A stretch of 64,000 bases of DNA from JADJNW01 sp964517145 (GCA_964517145.1 CAZFBN010000001.1:40838-104837); one strand, 5' to 3'; shown: positions 53,565 through 63,334, counted from the stretch's first letter. Notes: a model not told the origin generated them from the letters alone. Numbers and translations are program-made.

Positions 53565-53600
53565 CAAAAAGTCTTGCATCAAAAGACACAAGACTTTTTG
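53565..53600 (-). terminator. Bidirectional 12-bp terminator hairpin
   Basis: CAAAAAGTCTTG (53565-53576) and CAAGACTTTTTG (53589-53600) pair perfectly. The A/T ends give a T-run on either strand. It lies 22 nt past the DUF1573 stop. Confidence 0.8.
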
Positions 53601-53622
53601 ATTGTAAAATCAGAAAAACGTA

Positions 53623-54078
53623 TTAATTGTTGTTGTTAAACAAGCTTTTCTGAGCGCCCGGTACACCCTGTGGCTTTTCTTTTTCCAACACTTCGCCTGT
53701 GATGGTCAACACCACTGTTTCTGGCGTAGCGTTGGTTGTCAGCGTTACGCGCTTGCTGAATTTACCAAGGCGGCTGGTATCATATTTCACTTTGATTTCA
53801 CCTGTTGCACCTGGCAAAATCGCCTCGGTAGGATACGTAGGCACGGTGCAACCGCAGCTACCTTGTGCATTTTTAATGATCAAAGGCTCTGTTCCCGTAT
53901 TTTTAAATTTGAAAATACGAATCGGCTCCGCATTTTGTTGAATGGTACCATAATCAATGGTTTCTTTTTCAAAAACGATTGTTGCATTTGACTTTGCAGC
54001 CGTTGGAGTGGCGTTTTGCGCAGTCGCAAAAGTTACCATCAATGCCAGGGATGCCAGAATAGAAGCTAATTTTCTCAT
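53623..54078 (-). CDS. DUF1573-domain secreted protein
   Basis: From the ATG at 54078 the protein has 151 residues with a signal peptide (MRKLASILASLALMVTFATAQ). A single immunoglobulin-like DUF1573 domain follows: IDYGTIQQNAEPIRIFKFKNTGTEPLIIKNAQGSCGCTVPTYP, GEIKVKYDTSRLGKFSKRVTLTTNA. The CGC motif is typical. The tail is polar and Asn-rich (SLFNNNN). A longer start at 54129 is rejected because it precedes the signal. Function of the family is unknown. Confidence 0.88.
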   Translation of the reverse strand: MRKLASILASLALMVTFATAQNATPTAAKSNATIVFEKETIDYGTIQQNAEPIRIFKFKNTGTEPLIIKNAQGSCGCTVPTYPTEAILPGATGEIKVKYDTSRLGKFSKRVTLTTNATPETVVLTITGEVLEKEKPQGVPGAQKSLFNNNN

Positions 54079-54477
54079 CACAAATATCTTTTTGTTAGAA
54101 GTTAATTGTTCGACACAAAAATAGGTCAATTCATTTCAAAATAAAAGTGCTACTTTGGGCAAAATGGTTAATGATACGTTAATGGGGTATGGTTTATCGG
54201 TATAGCGGTGTATGGGTGTAAAGGTGTATGGGGACGTATCGGGCATCCGACTTCTGGCTTCCGATTTCAGACTTCTAACTTCCGACCTCCAACTTCTGAT
54301 AGCCCCGCTTCAACGAGCGAACAATTGTTCGTATTTTATTGTCTTTAAATGTTAGAGCGACTGCAAAATTTTTCATATTTTTGCAATTAGCTTTGACAGC
54401 AGAATAGAATTTAATTCTGATATTTTCATTTTTTGCAACAAATTCCCTACCAAATTAAAACCATACGAATTTTGAAA
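54079..54477. other. Divergent spacer filled with short reiterations
   Basis: About 400 nt without a gene. 54195-54234 is an 8-nt reiteration (TATCGGTA, TAGCGGTG, TATGGGTG, TAAAGGTG, TATGGGGA), and 54248-54300 repeats GACTTCTG/CTTCCGA about every 7-8 nt. Promoters for both flanking genes must be here, but no clear pair was identified. Confidence 0.6.
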
Positions 54478-56889
54478 ATGGAAAATTCCGTTTTAAAACC
54501 TCCATTGTCCGTCGAAATTATACCCGGGGTAACGTTCAGCCGCGAGGAAGTGTTGCGGGATTTTGAACTAGGTTGGCTCAGCCGCGAAGCCAGTTTGCTG
54601 GGACGCCGCGAAGTGCTTACAGGCAAGGCTAAATTCGGCATTTTTGGAGATGGCAAAGAAGTGCCGCAATTGGCTATGGCAAAGGCATTCAAGAAAGGTG
54701 ACTTTCGTTCGGGCTACTATCGCGACCAAACCTTGGCTTTTGCATTGGGTATTTCTACCATCGAAAATTTTTTCGCACAAGTGTATGCCGATACTCAAAA
54801 CGATCCATTTTCTGGCGGTCGGCAGATGAACAGTCACTTCGCTACTCGATTTATTGATGCGCAAGGCAATTGGCTTTCGCAACTTGAACAGTTTAATACT
54901 TCTTCTGATATTTCGCCAACAGCGGGGCAAATGGCACGTGGATTGGGGCTGGCAATGGCTTCTAAGAAGTATCGAGAAAACGAACAACTTCGCCAGGGCA
55001 CCTTTTTTTCTGACAATGGAAATGAAGTCTGCTTTTGTACCATTGGCGATGCAAGTACATCGGAAGGCATCTTCTGGGAAGCAATGAATGCAGCAGCAGT
55101 GACAAAAGTACCGCTAGCCGTTTCGGTATGGGATGATGGCTATGGCATCTCCGTTCCGATTGATTATCAAACTACAAAAGCCAGTATTTCCGAAGCGTTG
55201 GCTGGTTTTCAGGTGGATGAAGATGGCAGCGGCATCGAAATTTACACCGCGAAAGGATGGGATTATCCAGGGCTGCTTAAAATGTACCTGGAAGGTATCG
55301 AAAAAATGCGCGACACCCATGTGCCGGCGCTTTTCCACATTCAGGAATTGACTCAACCACAAGGGCACTCGACCTCGGGATCGCACGAGCGCTACAAATC
55401 CAAGGAACGGCTTGATTGGGAACGCGAATGGGATTGCCTAGTGCAAATGGAGCGCTGGATAATTGCGCAGGAACTGGCAACACCAAAAGAATGCGAGGAA
55501 ATCCGTAAACGCGCCAAGGCAAACGCCAAAGCAGCTCGCGACCGCGCATGGAAAGCTTATAACCATCCTTCTCAACAAAAATTGCGCAAGCTGATTGAAA
55601 TATATCAAGAATTAATTCCAAGTGTTCCTGCTATTGCTGAGGTTGAAAAGGAATTGCAACATTTGATTGATCCACTGGTGAGCGAATTGTTACACAGTGC
55701 ACGACGCGCTTCCTACCTTTCGTTGGGAAGTACGGCTCCGGCTCGTGCGCGCTTGATGGAATGGATTCAAAAAGAACAAGAAACAGGGAAGCAGCGTTAT
55801 TCCGCGCATTTATACAGCCACTCTCCCCAATCGGCGCTGCGGGTGCCCACTGTGCCACCGGTTTATTCGGAGCAATCGCCTGTTAAAAATGGTTTTGAAA
55901 TTTTAAACACTTTTTTTGATAAAATTTTTGAAAAATATCCAAACGTTTACGCATTTGGAGAGGATTTGGGCAATATTGGCGACGTGAATCAGGGTTTTGC
56001 CAATTTGCAAAAAAAATACGGCGAGTCGCGCATTTTTGACACAGGCATCCGCGAATGGTCCATCATGGGGCAAGCAATTGGAATGGCAATGCGTGGATTG
56101 CGTCCGATTGCGGAAATTCAGTACCTCGATTATTTAATTTATGGTTTGGAGCCGCTTTCTGATGATTTGGCAACCCTTCGTTATCGTACCAATGGCATTC
56201 AACAAGCGCCCGCCATCATTCGCACCCGCGGGCACCGGCTGGAAGGCATCTGGCATGCGGGTTCGCCCACGAGCATGATTGTAGGCGCTTTACGAGGCAT
56301 GTATGTACTTACGCCACGAAACATGGTGCAAGCCGCTGGTTTTTACAATACGCTGTTACAATCTGACGATCCGGCAATCATTATCGAATGTTTGAATGGG
56401 TATCGTTTAAAAGAAAAATTACCTGACAATATTGGCGAATACACGGTGCCCTTGGGAGTGCCCGATATTTTAGAAACCGGCTCCGACGTTACCCTTGTTA
56501 CCTATGGCTCCTGCGTGCGCGTGGCACAGGAAGGCGTTGCGCTGTTGAAGCAACATGGTATTTCGGTAGAATTGATTGACGTACAAACACTGCTGCCATT
56601 TGATTTGGAGCATCGCATTGTAGAATCGTTGAAAAAAACAAATCGCATTGTTTTCCTGGACGAAGACGTGCCCGGCGGCGCCACGGCTTACATGATGCAG
56701 GAAGTGCTGGAAGTGCAAGGTGGTTATCGCTATTTGGATTCTCCGCCCATTACCTTGACTGCAGCTGCGCACCGCCCGCCTTATGGCTCTGATGGCGATT
56801 ATTTCAGCAAACCCAATGCAGAAGATGTTTTTGAAAGCATTTATAAAATGGTGTACGAAGCAGAGCCTGGGCGTTTGCCTGCGCTTTAA
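54478..56889 (+). CDS. 2-oxoacid dehydrogenase E1, alpha and beta subunits fused
   Basis: Thiamine-diphosphate enzyme that decarboxylates a branched-chain 2-oxoacid or pyruvate and acylates E2. 803 residues from the ATG at 54478 (a TTG at 54433 is longer but less natural). Alpha half: YYRDQTLAFALG, TGQMARGLG-like GQMARGLGLAMA, and the ThDP motif IGDASTSEGIFWEAMNAA. Beta half from about residue 480: EILNTFFDKIFEKYPNVYAFGEDLG, FDTGIREWSIMGQAIGMAMRGLRPIAEIQYLDYL, ETGSDVTLVTYGS. Subunit fusion is common in Bacteroidota. No E2 or E3 gene is adjacent. Confidence 0.92.
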   Translation: MENSVLKPPLSVEIIPGVTFSREEVLRDFELGWLSREASLLGRREVLTGKAKFGIFGDGKEVPQLAMAKAFKKGDFRSGYYRDQTLAFALGISTIENFFAQVYADTQNDPFSGGRQMNSHFATRFIDAQGNWLSQLEQFNTSSDISPTAGQMARGLGLAMASKKYRENEQLRQGTFFSDNGNEVCFCTIGDASTSEGIFWEAMNAAAVTKVPLAVSVWDDGYGISVPIDYQTTKASISEALAGFQVDEDGSGIEIYTAKGWDYPGLLKMYLEGIEKMRDTHVPALFHIQELTQPQGHSTSGSHERYKSKERLDWEREWDCLVQMERWIIAQELATPKECEEIRKRAKANAKAARDRAWKAYNHPSQQKLRKLIEIYQELIPSVPAIAEVEKELQHLIDPLVSELLHSARRASYLSLGSTAPARARLMEWIQKEQETGKQRYSAHLYSHSPQSALRVPTVPPVYSEQSPVKNGFEILNTFFDKIFEKYPNVYAFGEDLGNIGDVNQGFANLQKKYGESRIFDTGIREWSIMGQAIGMAMRGLRPIAEIQYLDYLIYGLEPLSDDLATLRYRTNGIQQAPAIIRTRGHRLEGIWHAGSPTSMIVGALRGMYVLTPRNMVQAAGFYNTLLQSDDPAIIIECLNGYRLKEKLPDNIGEYTVPLGVPDILETGSDVTLVTYGSCVRVAQEGVALLKQHGISVELIDVQTLLPFDLEHRIVESLKKTNRIVFLDEDVPGGATAYMMQEVLEVQGGYRYLDSPPITLTAAAHRPPYGSDGDYFSKPNAEDVFESIYKMVYEAEPGRLPAL

Positions 56890-56906
56890 TTCAAAAAAAT
56901 AGGATA

Positions 56907-56940
56907 AAAGCTCCGTTTCTCTTGATTCGGGGCTTTTTTT
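56907..56940 (+). terminator. Rho-independent terminator after E1
   Basis: AAAGCTCCG (56907-56915) pairs with CGGGGCTTT (56928-56936), continuing into a run of seven T, 18 nt after the stop. Confidence 0.85.
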
Positions 56941-57222
56941 GTACCTGTGCATAAACCTGTGTAGATTCCAATTAACACAATAAAATTTTTTCCAACGCCG
57001 CTTTTTAGTACAGAAAATCGTTTTAGCTTTGTCTAATAAAATATTAAATATTTAGTTTTTAGCGACGCTTATTATCATCACATCCGACAATTCTTTAATA
57101 AAAAAAAATTACGATTTAACAGTTTGATTGCCAAGCTCAATCCTAGTCATCATCATCCCAAGAACATAGCAAAAGGATAAGCCAAATTAGAATTAGTAGT
57201 TTTAAACAAAAATCCTCTAAGT
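56941..57222. other. SusC upstream region
   Basis: About 280 nt, AT-rich, no ORF. TAGCTTTG at 57024-57031 is a perfect -7 box; the -33 position has only TTTT (57002-57005) at 18 nt. If used, the susC leader would be about 185 nt. Confidence 0.4.
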
Positions 57223-60207
57223 ATGAAGTATGCTTTTACCAAAGCCAGTGTACTACTGGTCTTTCTGCTATTTGTGGGTTTTACAGCCATAGCTCAGTTT
57301 ACGGTGACAGGAACCGTTTCTGATGCTCAAGGTAGCCCATTAATCGGCGTTTCAATTGTTGTAAAAGGCACCTCAGTCGGTACAGTGACCGATTTTGATG
57401 GTAATTTTACCCTGCAAGTGCCCGGAGAAAGTGGCAATTTAATGTTTTCCTACACTGGTTTTAAAACCACTGAAGTTTCTGTTAGCCCTACCAACAACAC
57501 CGTTTCTCTCACTTTGGATGAGGACATTGCTCGATTGGAAGAGGTGGTCGTGACGGGTCTTGCCGGCGGTGTAAAGCGTTCCAATTCCGGTAACGCCGTT
57601 ACCTCCATCAGTGCGGAAGAGCTGAATGGCAATACCAATGCCCAAACTTTGGATAATGCTTTGTATGGTAAAATTCCTGGGGTACAAATGACTGCCAATG
57701 GTGGTGCACCGGGTGGTGGTATCAACCTGCAATTACGTGGTATTTCTACGTTAGGTTCGGGATCTTCACAGCCGCTGTTTATTATTGATGGCGTATATGT
57801 TAACAACGTAGCCGTGCGCAATGGTCGTACGGAAGTAAGTGGCGCCGGTTCGGGTTCAAGTACCCAAAACCAGGATGACTCTGCCAACCGTATAGCCGAC
57901 ATCAACCCAGATGACATTGAACGGATCGAGGTACTCAAAGGTCCTTCGGCTGCTGCCATCTATGGTACGCGCGCGAATGCCGGGGTTATCATTATCACGA
58001 CTAAAAGAGGGGCTGCCGGTAAAACACGGGTAAGCCTGAGCCAGGATTTAGGCTTTGCGCAAGGGCAAAATTTCCAAGGTTTCGACTCTTGGGATGAAGC
58101 GAAAATCAACGCTTTTTTCAGCGGAGCAGCAGTAAACAAAGAATTGGAGGCATACCGTCAAGCTGTTGCAGAAGGTCGTGTCACAGATTGGGAAGAATAT
58201 TTCTATGGTGAAACGGGTTTATTGACAAATACCCAGTTGAGCCTGAGCGGCGGTAGCGAAAAGACGCAGTTTTTTGTTTCGGGCAGCGCACAGTCAGAAG
58301 ATGGTATTATGAAGCGCACCGGATTTGATCGTTATACCGTTCGTGCCAACATTGACCACAACATTCTCCCTGGGTTGAAAGTGTCTTTTAATAACAACTA
58401 CACGCGTAGCCAAACCGACCGGGGCTTCACGGGCAACCAAAACAACACGGGTGGAAGTATTGGTTACAATATTGCTTACACGCCATCTTATGCCAATCTT
58501 TTCCCGGATGAAAACGGCAACTATCCTGATAACCCTTATTTTAACGATAACCCGGTAGCTGTTCAGGATTTAGGAACGAACCGCGAAAACGTAGATCGCT
58601 TTATTTCTGCTATTAATCTTGATTTTGATATTTTCCAAACGTCGCAGTCCTACCTGAAATTTAAAATGAATGGTGGGGTGGATTATTTGAGTGCCAATAC
58701 GCTGGTACACTTCCCGGAAATTTTGCAAAGCCAGCGCGCAGATGCAACTCCGGGTGATGTCATTTGGGGGCGTTACGATAATATCAATGCCAACATTCAG
58801 GGTTTCTTGATTTTCAATACCAATTTGGGAACGATCAACTCTAATACATCTTTGGGTGCGGTGCGATTGGATCAAAAAGGAGAATCCATTTTGAATCGTG
58901 GGCAGGGCTTGATCGGTGGTCAGAAAAACCTGGAATGGGCTTCGGTGTCATCTGTGTTGGATCAAACGCTTCAAACAACTACGGATATTGGCTTTGTTGG
59001 GCAGCAGGATTTTAACTGGGAAGATAAGATCACTGCTTCGGTTGGTATTCGTTTTGATAAATCAACTTTGAATGCCAAACAAGATGAGTATTATGCTTTT
59101 CCAAAAGCTTCTTTGGCTTTAAACTTAGGCAATTTTGACTTCTGGTCTTTCAAAAATGTAGTGAATCAATTCAAACTACGTGCAGCATATGGAGAGACGG
59201 GTGGTCTGCCTGTTTTTGGGGTAACGTTTGAAGCATTGGCATCACAAATCGTTGGTGGTCAATTGGGTACACAAGTGGGCACCCGCGCAGTGGATCCGAA
59301 TTTGAAACCTGAAACCGCTGCCGAATTGGAATTTGGCTTGGACGCTGGTTTGTTTAATAGCCGGGTTACGGTGGAAGCAACAATTTACAACAAGGAAGTG
59401 CGTGATTTGATTCTGGATCTCGTGCCAGCTTCTTCAACAGGTATTTCGGCGATTGCGACCAATGCGGCAGACCTCACCAACAAAGGCATAGAATTAGGCT
59501 TGGGAATCAACCCGATCCGCACCTCCAATGTCAACTGGTTTGTAAAAGCACTCTATTGGAAGAATGAGTCAGAAATTACGGAGTTGAGAATTCCAACTCG
59601 TACAACGGGTGGTTTTGGTACAGCATTGGGTACTTATCTCATTGCAGAAGGGTATTCTCCAACAACCATTATTGGTCGCCCTGCTGTTTCGACCAACGTA
59701 GGCGGTTTCACTTACTATGGCGATCGCCAGCCGGATTATCAAATGTCTTTTTTGAGCCAATTGAATTTCTTGAAAAATTTTGATTTTAATTTCCTACTTC
59801 AACACCAAAAAGGAGGTCGCAACATCAACCTTTCTGCGCTGCTGTGGGATGAAGGTGGTACAACGCCAAACTGGAATGGTGACGACGATGGTGACGAGGT
59901 TCCGAATGGCACTGACAGGATCACAGAATGGGCAGGTGGCAATACCGGCGTTTACATTCAGGAAACCAGCTTCTGGAAGTTGCGTGAAGCAAGTTTGCAT
60001 TACACTTTGCCTAAAGGTTTGCTGGGCGATGCGATTGAGCGTGCGAAAATCGGTGTTTCGATCAACAACGTTTTGTTGTCAACCACTTATGGTAGCTACG
60101 ATCCTGAAGTGTCTAACTTTGGCGCTCAGCCAATTAACGGTAGCGTGGAAGTAACACCATTCCCAAGCTCCAGAAGAGTATTTTTCCATTTAAAATTTGA
60201 TTTCTAA
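57223..60207 (+). CDS. SusC/RagA-family TonB-dependent outer-membrane receptor
   Basis: Imports oligosaccharides or peptides through the outer membrane with its SusD partner. 994 residues: signal peptide ending AIAQ, carboxypeptidase-regulatory domain (FTVTGTVSDAQGSPLIGVSIVVKGTSVGTVTDFDGNFTL), TonB box-like LEEVVVTG near 107-114, plug with KIPGVQMTANGGAPGGGINLQLRGISTLG and PLFIIDGVYVNN, VLKGPSAAAIYGTRANAGVIIITTK, then the barrel to RRVFFHLKFDF. The susD gene follows at 57 nt (true start). No hydrolase or regulator lies in the operon, so the ligand cannot be inferred. Confidence 0.95.
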   Translation: MKYAFTKASVLLVFLLFVGFTAIAQFTVTGTVSDAQGSPLIGVSIVVKGTSVGTVTDFDGNFTLQVPGESGNLMFSYTGFKTTEVSVSPTNNTVSLTLDEDIARLEEVVVTGLAGGVKRSNSGNAVTSISAEELNGNTNAQTLDNALYGKIPGVQMTANGGAPGGGINLQLRGISTLGSGSSQPLFIIDGVYVNNVAVRNGRTEVSGAGSGSSTQNQDDSANRIADINPDDIERIEVLKGPSAAAIYGTRANAGVIIITTKRGAAGKTRVSLSQDLGFAQGQNFQGFDSWDEAKINAFFSGAAVNKELEAYRQAVAEGRVTDWEEYFYGETGLLTNTQLSLSGGSEKTQFFVSGSAQSEDGIMKRTGFDRYTVRANIDHNILPGLKVSFNNNYTRSQTDRGFTGNQNNTGGSIGYNIAYTPSYANLFPDENGNYPDNPYFNDNPVAVQDLGTNRENVDRFISAINLDFDIFQTSQSYLKFKMNGGVDYLSANTLVHFPEILQSQRADATPGDVIWGRYDNINANIQGFLIFNTNLGTINSNTSLGAVRLDQKGESILNRGQGLIGGQKNLEWASVSSVLDQTLQTTTDIGFVGQQDFNWEDKITASVGIRFDKSTLNAKQDEYYAFPKASLALNLGNFDFWSFKNVVNQFKLRAAYGETGGLPVFGVTFEALASQIVGGQLGTQVGTRAVDPNLKPETAAELEFGLDAGLFNSRVTVEATIYNKEVRDLILDLVPASSTGISAIATNAADLTNKGIELGLGINPIRTSNVNWFVKALYWKNESEITELRIPTRTTGGFGTALGTYLIAEGYSPTTIIGRPAVSTNVGGFTYYGDRQPDYQMSFLSQLNFLKNFDFNFLLQHQKGGRNINLSALLWDEGGTTPNWNGDDDGDEVPNGTDRITEWAGGNTGVYIQETSFWKLREASLHYTLPKGLLGDAIERAKIGVSINNVLLSTTYGSYDPEVSNFGAQPINGSVEVTPFPSSRRVFFHLKFDF

Positions 60208-60263
60208 TAACATGGGCAACAATGAATGCCGATGCTTTTTGGAATATTTTAAATAAAAAAATT

Positions 60264-61640
60264 ATGAAAAAATTATCATATAAAATATCAATTCTTTTGT
60301 TGACCATTGGGTTTCTTGCGCTCACTTCATGCGAGGTGAACGAAGTATTCGACCCCAACAACCCATCTTTGGCGAGCGTCACCACCAATGCCAACAAATC
60401 GCAGCTTCAGGTATTGGTCACTGGCTTGGAGGCACGTCATCGGGGTTATTTGGCAAACACGGTGCAAATGTTTGGCTCTTTCGGACGTGAGGTGTGGCCC
60501 TATTTTGGGTCTGACCCTCGCTTTATCAATGATTGGTTGGGCATTGGTCGTACCGAAACTTATCCTGATTTCTTTGGATCGGCAGGCACCTACGCTACAC
60601 CTTATCAAGCTGTAAAACAAGCCAATACGTTGATCAAAGCGGCTCAAAACAGCTCTTTTGTAAGCGAGCAGGAAGAAAAGGCTTATTCGGGTTTTGCAAA
60701 AACCATCAAAGGTTTTCAAATGATTTGGCCCCTGATGCAACAGTGGGACAATGGAATCCGCATTGACGTGGATGATCCGCTGAATCCAGGACCTGTTGTG
60801 GCTCGCGCAGCTGCGTTGGATGCCATTCGTCAGATTATAGAAGAAAGCGCCAATGACTTAAAGGCAGCTGGTAGTGCGTTTCCATTTACCTTGACTTCAG
60901 GATTTAGCGGCTTTAATACACCAGAAGGAATGTTGAAGGTGAATCGCGCAATTGCAGCTCGTTTGGCAATTTACGACGAAGATTGGCAAGGTGCATTGAC
61001 AGCGCTGAATGAATCTTTTTTCAATTTAAATGCCACTACAGTGGCTGATTTGAATGTGGGACCAAAACACCCATTCGGCGTAGCACCAGATGCCAATAAT
61101 CCTTTGTTTTATCCTTTCGACCAATCAACGAGCACCATTTTAATTGTACATCCTGATTTGATCGCAGATGCGCTGCCAGGTGATCAGCGAGTAGCAACCA
61201 AATTTGCAAAACGCTCCATTTTGGTACAAAACAATAGTTTGAAGGATGCCGCAGGCAACTTGCTGTTGGGCGAGTACCAAGACAAGCGCTGGGCGAGCAA
61301 TACGGCGTCCTTTACTTTTATTCGCAATGAGGAATTAATTCTCATTTATGCAGAGGCGCAAGCTCGTTTAAACAATCCGACAGAAGCAGTTAAAGCAATC
61401 AATGTAATACGCAATATTTGGGGTGTTGGAAATTACACAGGACCCACTACCTTGGATGCGCTGATTGACGAAATTTTGTTCCAGCGCCGTTACTCGCTAT
61501 GGGCAGAAGGTGGTCACCGTTGGATTGACCTGCGCAGAACGGGGAAACTCAACGCCACCTATGTAGATTTGCGGGATCGTGGCAATATTTACACCCAAGT
61601 GGAACGCCCACTTGCAGAAATCAACTGGGATGCGCGCTAG
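60264..61640 (+). CDS. SusD/RagB-family outer-membrane lipoprotein
   Basis: Surface lipoprotein lid of the SusC transporter. Starting at the ATG at 60264 it has 458 residues with the signal MKKLSYKISILLLTIGFLALTSC (Cys23). TPR-like helices carry family blocks: PYQAVKQANTLIKAA, LAIYDEDWQGALTALNESF, NEELILIYAEAQARLNNPTEAVKAINVIRNIWG, and the C-terminal ILFQRRYSLWAEGGHRWIDLRRTGKL. A frame start at 60222 would add 14 residues before the signal and is rejected. A strong terminator follows. Confidence 0.94.
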   Translation: MKKLSYKISILLLTIGFLALTSCEVNEVFDPNNPSLASVTTNANKSQLQVLVTGLEARHRGYLANTVQMFGSFGREVWPYFGSDPRFINDWLGIGRTETYPDFFGSAGTYATPYQAVKQANTLIKAAQNSSFVSEQEEKAYSGFAKTIKGFQMIWPLMQQWDNGIRIDVDDPLNPGPVVARAAALDAIRQIIEESANDLKAAGSAFPFTLTSGFSGFNTPEGMLKVNRAIAARLAIYDEDWQGALTALNESFFNLNATTVADLNVGPKHPFGVAPDANNPLFYPFDQSTSTILIVHPDLIADALPGDQRVATKFAKRSILVQNNSLKDAAGNLLLGEYQDKRWASNTASFTFIRNEELILIYAEAQARLNNPTEAVKAINVIRNIWGVGNYTGPTTLDALIDEILFQRRYSLWAEGGHRWIDLRRTGKLNATYVDLRDRGNIYTQVERPLAEINWDAR

Positions 61641-61685
61641 GTAAAGCTTACCTCCCACCTTTTTTAGCGCTGTACGGTACTAAGT

Positions 61686-61743
61686 TTGAGCCATCTCGAC
61701 ATTTTCGCTTTCCGCGAAATTCGGGGTGGCTCAATTGTTTTTT
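61686..61743 (+). terminator. SusC/SusD operon terminator
   Basis: TTGAGCCATCTCGA (61686-61699) pairs along its whole length with 61721-61734, allowing G-U pairs; a second small hairpin (TTTCGC/GCGAAA) sits in the loop. TTGTTTTTT follows. Confidence 0.85.
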
Positions 61744-61815
61744 ACCTTCCAGAAATCTAGGATAGCACTTATTTAAAAATTAGCCTTTTGGGGAATCTTT
61801 TTTATAAAAAATGGT

Positions 61816-61845
61816 TTTGAGAATTGATCAAAGTATTTACCTTTG
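61816..61845 (+). promoter_or_regulatory. Promoter of tRNA-Ser gene
   Basis: TTTG at 61816-61819 and TACCTTTG at 61838-61845 (18 nt between) match the Bacteroidota consensus; start expected near 61852, about 110 nt before the tRNA. Confidence 0.6.
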
Positions 61846-61960
61846 CACTCGCTTTTGAAATTTATAATGGCTGACAGGTGATTGCCAAGGATGTGTGAAG
61901 AAGCGAAAGGGTGAAAGAACCCGTTTCAAATATCGAATCTCACTTTTTAAAATCGCAACC

Positions 61961-62048
61961 GGAGGGATGGCAGAGCGGTTGATTGCAGCTGTCTTGAAAA
62001 CAGCCGTCTGTGATGAGCAGACCGGGGGTTCGAATCCCTCTCCCTCCG
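61961..62048 (+). tRNA. tRNA-Ser (anticodon TGA)
   Basis: GGAGGGA (61961-61967) pairs with TCCCTCC (62041-62047), with discriminator G at 62048. The anticodon arm GCTGT-CTTGAAA-ACAGC gives anticodon TGA. The long variable arm (around CGTCTGTGATGAGCAGACG) and T-loop GGTTCGAATC confirm a class II serine tRNA of 88 nt. CCA is not encoded. No other tRNA adjoins. Confidence 0.95.
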
Positions 62049-62053
62049 CACTC

Positions 62054-62083
62054 GCCCACCTTGTACAATATGGTGGGCTTTTT
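62054..62083 (+). terminator. tRNA-Ser terminator
   Basis: GCCCACC (62054-62060) pairs with GGTGGGC (62072-62078), followed by TTTTTATTTT, just after the tRNA. Confidence 0.85.
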
Positions 62084-62196
62084 ATTTTAAAGTGCCCTGT
62101 TCGCAATAAAAATAACGCTTCCCAACGCATGATCCGCTGAGAAGCGTTTGGAAAAGCAAATGCTTCTCCGCAGCATTCAAAAACTATTTCGATTTA

Positions 62197-62634
62197 TTAC
62201 ATTCCGTCATGGTCATCGTCCAAGTCTTCTTTTAAATCATCCAATGACTTACGAACGTCCATTTTGAATGATTCCCAGCCATCGCCCATGTCTTCGCCAA
62301 GCCGATCCAGGTCAGCTGCCAATTGCACCCGATTTGCTTCCAGGCGTTCAATCTGTTGATTGATTTCCACCTTAGTATCAGCCGAGGCATTGTTCATTTT
62401 TTCACGCAGGTCTTCAATCCGCTCATCTATATCATTCTGAGCTTCTTGAATGTCTTCGCGCAGTTCTGAGCGTTCATCTTCGTATTCTGTTGCATCTCCT
62501 TGGTCTCCCATCATGTTGTCATTCGGATTTTCAGTGGTATCCGTGTCATTGGTCCTTGGATTAGAATCGCAAGCAGTAAATGCCAGCAAACCTACTAGCG
62601 TGGTTGCCAACAGAAATACATTCAGCTTTTTCAT
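62197..62634 (-). CDS. Coiled-coil lipoprotein (paralogue 1)
   Basis: 145 residues: lipoprotein signal MKKLNVFLLATTLVGLLAFTAC (Cys22), a disordered Asp/Asn/Thr linker, then a highly charged coiled coil (SELREDIQEAQNDIDERIEDLREKM, VEINQQIERLEANRVQLAADLDRLG) and WESFKMDVRKSLDDLKEDLDDDHDGM. Closely related in its second half to the next gene. Probably a periplasm-facing, outer- or inner-membrane-anchored helical protein; function unknown. Confidence 0.75.
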   Translation of the reverse strand: MKKLNVFLLATTLVGLLAFTACDSNPRTNDTDTTENPNDNMMGDQGDATEYEDERSELREDIQEAQNDIDERIEDLREKMNNASADTKVEINQQIERLEANRVQLAADLDRLGEDMGDGWESFKMDVRKSLDDLKEDLDDDHDGM

Positions 62635-62867
62635 AATATTAGAATTTTTGGTTTTTAAAATGAATTACAAAATAGGTATCACAATGGTACTAAGGTTAAG
62701 CACTTTGTGAATAAAAATTGCAGTATTTATCGTTCAATTATAAAAAGAAATAAATAGTATGATGTTCACTTTTATTTCCAAAAATCCATTGTGAGAAAAA
62801 ACGCTTTAAAAAAATTAAAGCCGCATAATGAGTTATTTTAAACTAAAAAAAGCTAATAATGAGCGCT

Positions 62868-63296
62868 TTACCCATTCAAATCTTCTGCCAATTCATCCAA
62901 GGTAGTTCTTACACTCACCTTCAGTTCCTCCCAGTCATCGTAGGTGCTATCATCCACCTGCTCCAGGTCAGTGGCAAGCTGTTTTTGCTTCATTTCCAGC
63001 CGTTCAATTCTCTGACCGATCTCTATTTTTGTGTCTGCTTTCGCATCGTTATGAGCAGCACGTAGCTCTACCAAACGCTTATCGACTCTGCTTTGGGCAT
63101 TTCGAATTTCGGATTGCATCGCTACTTTTTCTCTTTCGTATGCTGCATTCAAGTCCTCCTGAGCCTCTTGCAAATCACCTTGTTCCTCTTCTACTTGCTC
63201 TTGCGCTTGCTGCGTGCGACTTGCATTGTCACAGCCAACCCATGCGAATAGGCTAAAAAAAGCCAAACTTAAAATAGTGAAATGTAACTTTTTCAT
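62868..63296 (-). CDS. Coiled-coil lipoprotein (paralogue 2)
   Basis: 142 residues: signal MKKLHFTILSLAFFSLFAWVGC (Cys22), coiled coil (QVEEEQGDLQEAQEDLNAAYEREKV), then KADTKIEIGQRIERLEMKQKQLATDLEQV and WEELKVSVRTTLDELAEDLNG, which align with ADTKVEINQQIERLEANRVQLAADL and WESFKMDVRKSLDDLKEDL of paralogue 1. A tandem duplication, separated by 233 nt of AT-rich DNA. Confidence 0.75.
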   Translation of the reverse strand: MKKLHFTILSLAFFSLFAWVGCDNASRTQQAQEQVEEEQGDLQEAQEDLNAAYEREKVAMQSEIRNAQSRVDKRLVELRAAHNDAKADTKIEIGQRIERLEMKQKQLATDLEQVDDSTYDDWEELKVSVRTTLDELAEDLNG

Positions 63297-63334
63297 TGTG
63301 TTGTATTTTGAGGTTAATAATAATATAATAAAAT

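Larger units (their letters stand above)
61641..61960. other. Spacer with SusD terminator and tRNA promoter
   Basis: About 320 nt: a strong terminator hairpin at 61686-61743, then a Bacteroidota promoter at 61816-61845 for the tRNA-Ser gene. Nothing else is seen. Confidence 0.75.
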
